Source: an uncultured Lachnospiraceae bacterium | GTDB lineage: Bacteria > Bacillota > Clostridia > Lachnospirales > Lachnospiraceae | DNA: 5,419 nucleotides | Assembly (NCBI GenBank): GCA_900553305.1 | Contig: USDI01000162.1 | Span: 1-5,419 of the forward strand | Direction of reading: 5' to 3' | Notes under the pieces: generated by a model | Database searches by the model: none | What the model saw: the letters and a program-made list of their open reading frames with translations, nothing else | Told to the model about the DNA's origin: nothing | Program-made: the position numbers and the translations under genes | Shown here: positions 3,032 through 5,419 of the stretch, piece after piece | Numbering within the stretch: the first letter of the stretch is position 1 | How the letters are laid out: each line of letters opens with the position of its first letter

Positions 3032-5419
3032 TTATTTTGCTTTCTTTGCAGCCTCTTCTGCCTTTTTCCATTCAATCGAAGCAATCTTCTCTTCTTCTTT
3101 CGCACGTTCTAAGGCTTTCTGTGCCTGCTGCATGATTTCTTCGGCCTGCTTCTTTAATTCTTTTGCACGCAAGGTCAGTTCTTCGGCTTCAGCCTCGGCC
3201 TCTTTAGCACGCTGCCCGGCTTCCTGTGCCAGACGGATCGCTTTCGTTTCCGCTTTACGGTTCTCGATCTGCTGCTTTTCCTTCGCGGTATAGGCAACAA
3301 ACTTGAAAATGCTCAAAGAAAGCGGTGCTGCCTTCATGGTAAAGGAATAGGGCTGCCCATCGTATTCCTCTTCGTTCACAGGAATGGCCCGGCTGTTTAC
3401 ACGGCTCTTACCACCGTAAGCCTTATCATCCGTGTTCAGGATTTCTTTATATTTGCCAGCCATCGGAGCTCCGATGCAGAACTCCTGCTCGATATTGGCA
3501 AAGTTTGCAACAACAATAAGAGTCTGCTCCGGCTTTGCAGCCTTTCTCATATAGGAAAGCATGCACTTCTCGGGAGAAATGCAGTTAATCCACTGGAAGC
3601 CGTCCGCTTCCGTATCCTTCTCATAAAGAGCCGGAAGCTCCTGATACAGGTTGTTCAGGTCACGCACCAGATGATGGATTCCTTTATGTGCAGGCTCTTT
3701 TAACAGCTCCCATTTGGTCTGTCTGGTTTCATCAAACTCCTGGAACTCGGCAATGTCCTGTCCCATGAACAGGAGCTTCTTGCCCGGATGGGTCATCACG
3801 TAGCCATAGGTCAGCCGCAGGTTTGCAAATTTATCCTCGATCGTGCCCGGCATCTTGCCGATCATGGAAGACTTCCCATGTACGACCTCATCATGGGAAA
3901 ACGGCAGCATAAAGTTCTCACTGTAGGCGTAAATCATGCTGAAAGTCAATTCATTATGATGATGTGCACGGAAGTACGGATCATAGCCGATATAGGACAG
4001 GTAGTCATTCATAAAGCCCATATTCCACTTAAGGTCAAAGCCAAGGCCTTCGTCATCCAGGGCACCCGTTACCTTCGGCCATGCGGTCGATTCTTCGGCA
4101 ATCATCAACACATCCGGATTCCGCTTTTTCATAATGGAATTCAGATGCTTGATCATTTCAATCGCTTCCAGATTCTCGTTGCCGCCATAAATATTGGCAA
4201 CCCATTCGCCGTCTTTACGTCCATAATCCAGATATAACATGGAAGCAACCGCATCCATACGGATTCCATCGGCATGGAACTGCTCTGCCCAGTATAACGC
4301 ATTTGCAATCAGATAGTTGGATACTTCCGGGCGTCCGTAATTATAAATCAATGTTCCCCAGTGCGGATGACTTCCCTTCCGGGGATCCGCATGCTCATAG
4401 AGACAGGTTCCGTCAAACTCGGCAAGTCCATAGGTATCTCTCGGGAAATGTGCCGGAACCCAGTCCAGAATCACACCGATGCCCGCCTGATGAAGCGTAT
4501 CCACGAAGTACCGGAAGTCATCCGGTGTTCCGTAGCGCGCGGTCGGTGCATAATAACCAATCACCTGATAACCCCAGGATGCATCCAGGGGATGCTCCAT
4601 CACCGGCATCAGCTCCACATGTGTATAGCCCATTTCCTTTGCATATTCTGCAACAAGAGGCGCCAGTTCACGGTAGGATAAGCTTTCTTTTCCATCCTCT
4701 CCATGACGGAAGGAGCCCAGATATAATTCGTAAACACTGATGGGCACATTCTTTTCGGCATATTTCTTCCGATTCTTCATCCATTCTGCATCCTGATAGC
4801 TGTAATGAGAATCTTCCACGATGGAAGCCGTATCCGGACGAAGCTGCTGGCGGAATGCATAAGGATCTGCTTTTAAAACGGTCAGACCGCCCTTTTTCCT
4901 GATTTCATATTTATAACAGTCGCCTGCCTGAACATCCGGTATAAACAGTTCAAAAATACCGGTTGTACCATCCTTTATCATGGGATAAATGCGCCCGTCC
5001 CAATTGTTAAAATCTCCAACGACACTGACACGGACCGCATTCGGCGCCCACACCGCAAACTGTGTTCCGGCAACACCGTTTCTCGTACAAGGATGTGCTC
5101 CCAAATGTTCATAAATGGTATAATGAATACCTGAAGTAAAACGTACAGCATCCTTTTCGGATAAGGATACCGGTGCGAATGCATAGGCATCCTTAATCAT
5201 TCTGCTGTTCCCTTCGGCATCAATAATTTCATATTCATAGTGCTGCGGCTTCTTTCCCTGATAAAGACATGCAAAAAAACCGTTCTCATCTGCCATTTCC
5301 ATCGGAAGTACCAATTTTGCAGAGGATACTACCTCTGCAGCTTCAGAACGCTTCTCTTCCGTAAAATGTACACTTAACAATAATATCACAGCCATGACAA
5401 TAACAGTGGAAAACAGGGA
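3032..5419 (-). CDS. glgB: 1,4-alpha-glucan branching enzyme GlgB with coiled-coil C-terminal tail (5' end beyond window)
   Basis: A GH13 glycogen branching enzyme (EC 2.4.1.18) of the cytosol, which moves alpha-1,4 chains to alpha-1,6 branch points. Residues are numbered from the ATG at 5395, giving 787. That ATG has no ribosome binding site, the frame stays open to the window edge, and part of the N-terminal N1 domain is missing before it, so the true start probably lies outside. Order: N1 remainder (about 25-100), CBM48 with VVGDFNNWDG (125-134), then the GH13 barrel. It shows DWVPAHF (311-317), nucleophile D381 in GIRMDAVAS, acid/base E434 in AEEST, and D502 in SHDEVVHGK. The C-terminal beta domain ends near 702. 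Residues 703-787 are an added Ala/Glu/Lys-rich helix, almost certainly coiled coil, absent from E. coli GlgB. The gene lies 20 nt before mscS; other glg genes may lie upstream of the window. Confidence 0.95.
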   Translation of the reverse strand, partial: SLFSTVIVMAVILLLSVHFTEEKRSEAAEVVSSAKLVLPMEMADENGFFACLYQGKKPQHYEYEIIDAEGNSRMIKDAYAFAPVSLSEKDAVRFTSGIHYTIYEHLGAHPCTRNGVAGTQFAVWAPNAVRVSVVGDFNNWDGRIYPMIKDGTTGIFELFIPDVQAGDCYKYEIRKKGGLTVLKADPYAFRQQLRPDTASIVEDSHYSYQDAEWMKNRKKYAEKNVPISVYELYLGSFRHGEDGKESLSYRELAPLVAEYAKEMGYTHVELMPVMEHPLDASWGYQVIGYYAPTARYGTPDDFRYFVDTLHQAGIGVILDWVPAHFPRDTYGLAEFDGTCLYEHADPRKGSHPHWGTLIYNYGRPEVSNYLIANALYWAEQFHADGIRMDAVASMLYLDYGRKDGEWVANIYGGNENLEAIEMIKHLNSIMKKRNPDVLMIAEESTAWPKVTGALDDEGLGFDLKWNMGFMNDYLSYIGYDPYFRAHHHNELTFSMIYAYSENFMLPFSHDEVVHGKSSMIGKMPGTIEDKFANLRLTYGYVMTHPGKKLLFMGQDIAEFQEFDETRQTKWELLKEPAHKGIHHLVRDLNNLYQELPALYEKDTEADGFQWINCISPEKCMLSYMRKAAKPEQTLIVVANFANIEQEFCIGAPMAGKYKEILNTDDKAYGGKSRVNSRAIPVNEEEYDGQPYSFTMKAAPLSLSIFKFVAYTAKEKQQIENRKAETKAIRLAQEAGQRAKEAEAEAEELTLRAKELKKQAEEIMQQAQKALERAKEEEKIASIEWKKAEEAAKKAK

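Noticed and set aside
3032..3290. GlgB tail as a frameshift artefact or a separate gene
   Set aside because: The frame is continuous with the catalytic domain, the composition is coherent for a helix, and there is no internal start with a ribosome binding site.
3788..4740. Plus-strand frames of 106-149 codons opposite glgB (3788-4237, 4303-4740, 4361-4681)
   Set aside because: They are antisense to conserved GH13 catalytic regions and contain His/Arg/Pro-rich antisense-type sequence; glgB explains them fully.

Overview
The window looks like a chromosomal segment of an anaerobic gut Firmicute, most likely Clostridia/Lachnospiraceae, carrying an acquired macrolide-efflux module. Three things point that way. 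The GlgB and MscS sequences are of clostridial type as I recall those families. The Shine-Dalgarno sites are strong AGGAG types. Promoters have TTGNNN-17-TANNNT spacing. Genus assignment is inference. All confidently called genes are on the minus strand, so the window reads biologically from right to left.

Right part (5419 to 2139): a long glycogen-branching enzyme gene (glgB, 5' end beyond the window) is followed after 20 nt by a small-conductance mechanosensitive channel gene (mscS family). The two probably share a transcript. The GlgB has an unusual charged coiled-coil tail of about 85 residues. Next, with its own promoter (2104-2132), comes a two-gene tRNA unit: tRNA-Thr(CGU), one base, tRNA-Pro(CGG), both with encoded CCA. 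It ends in a strong minus-strand terminator, with two further hairpins downstream.

Middle (about 1431 to 1850): a gene-poor junction with short direct and inverted repeats and, on the plus strand, only weak candidate ORFs, one with a well-spaced ribosome binding site. This is probably the seam between chromosome and acquired DNA, but no att site, transposase or recombinase is visible.

Left part (1430 to 1): a complete inducible-resistance layout. It has an extended -10 promoter, an 8-codon leader ORF encoding MTASMRLR, a terminator-like hairpin that can compete with pairing to the leader ORF, a leader of about 200 nt, and then a mef(A)-like MFS efflux gene that runs off the left edge. The leader peptide matches the one I recall for the streptococcal mef(A)/mef(E) attenuator and carries the R-L-R motif known from macrolide-dependent ribosome stalling. 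The pump itself seems clearly divergent from Mef(A). In streptococci an ABC-F protection gene, msr(D), follows mef; here that position lies outside the window.

The most notable points are the conserved leader peptide in front of a divergent pump in a likely clostridial host, and the GlgB tail. I found no CRISPR array, transposase, phage gene or rRNA.
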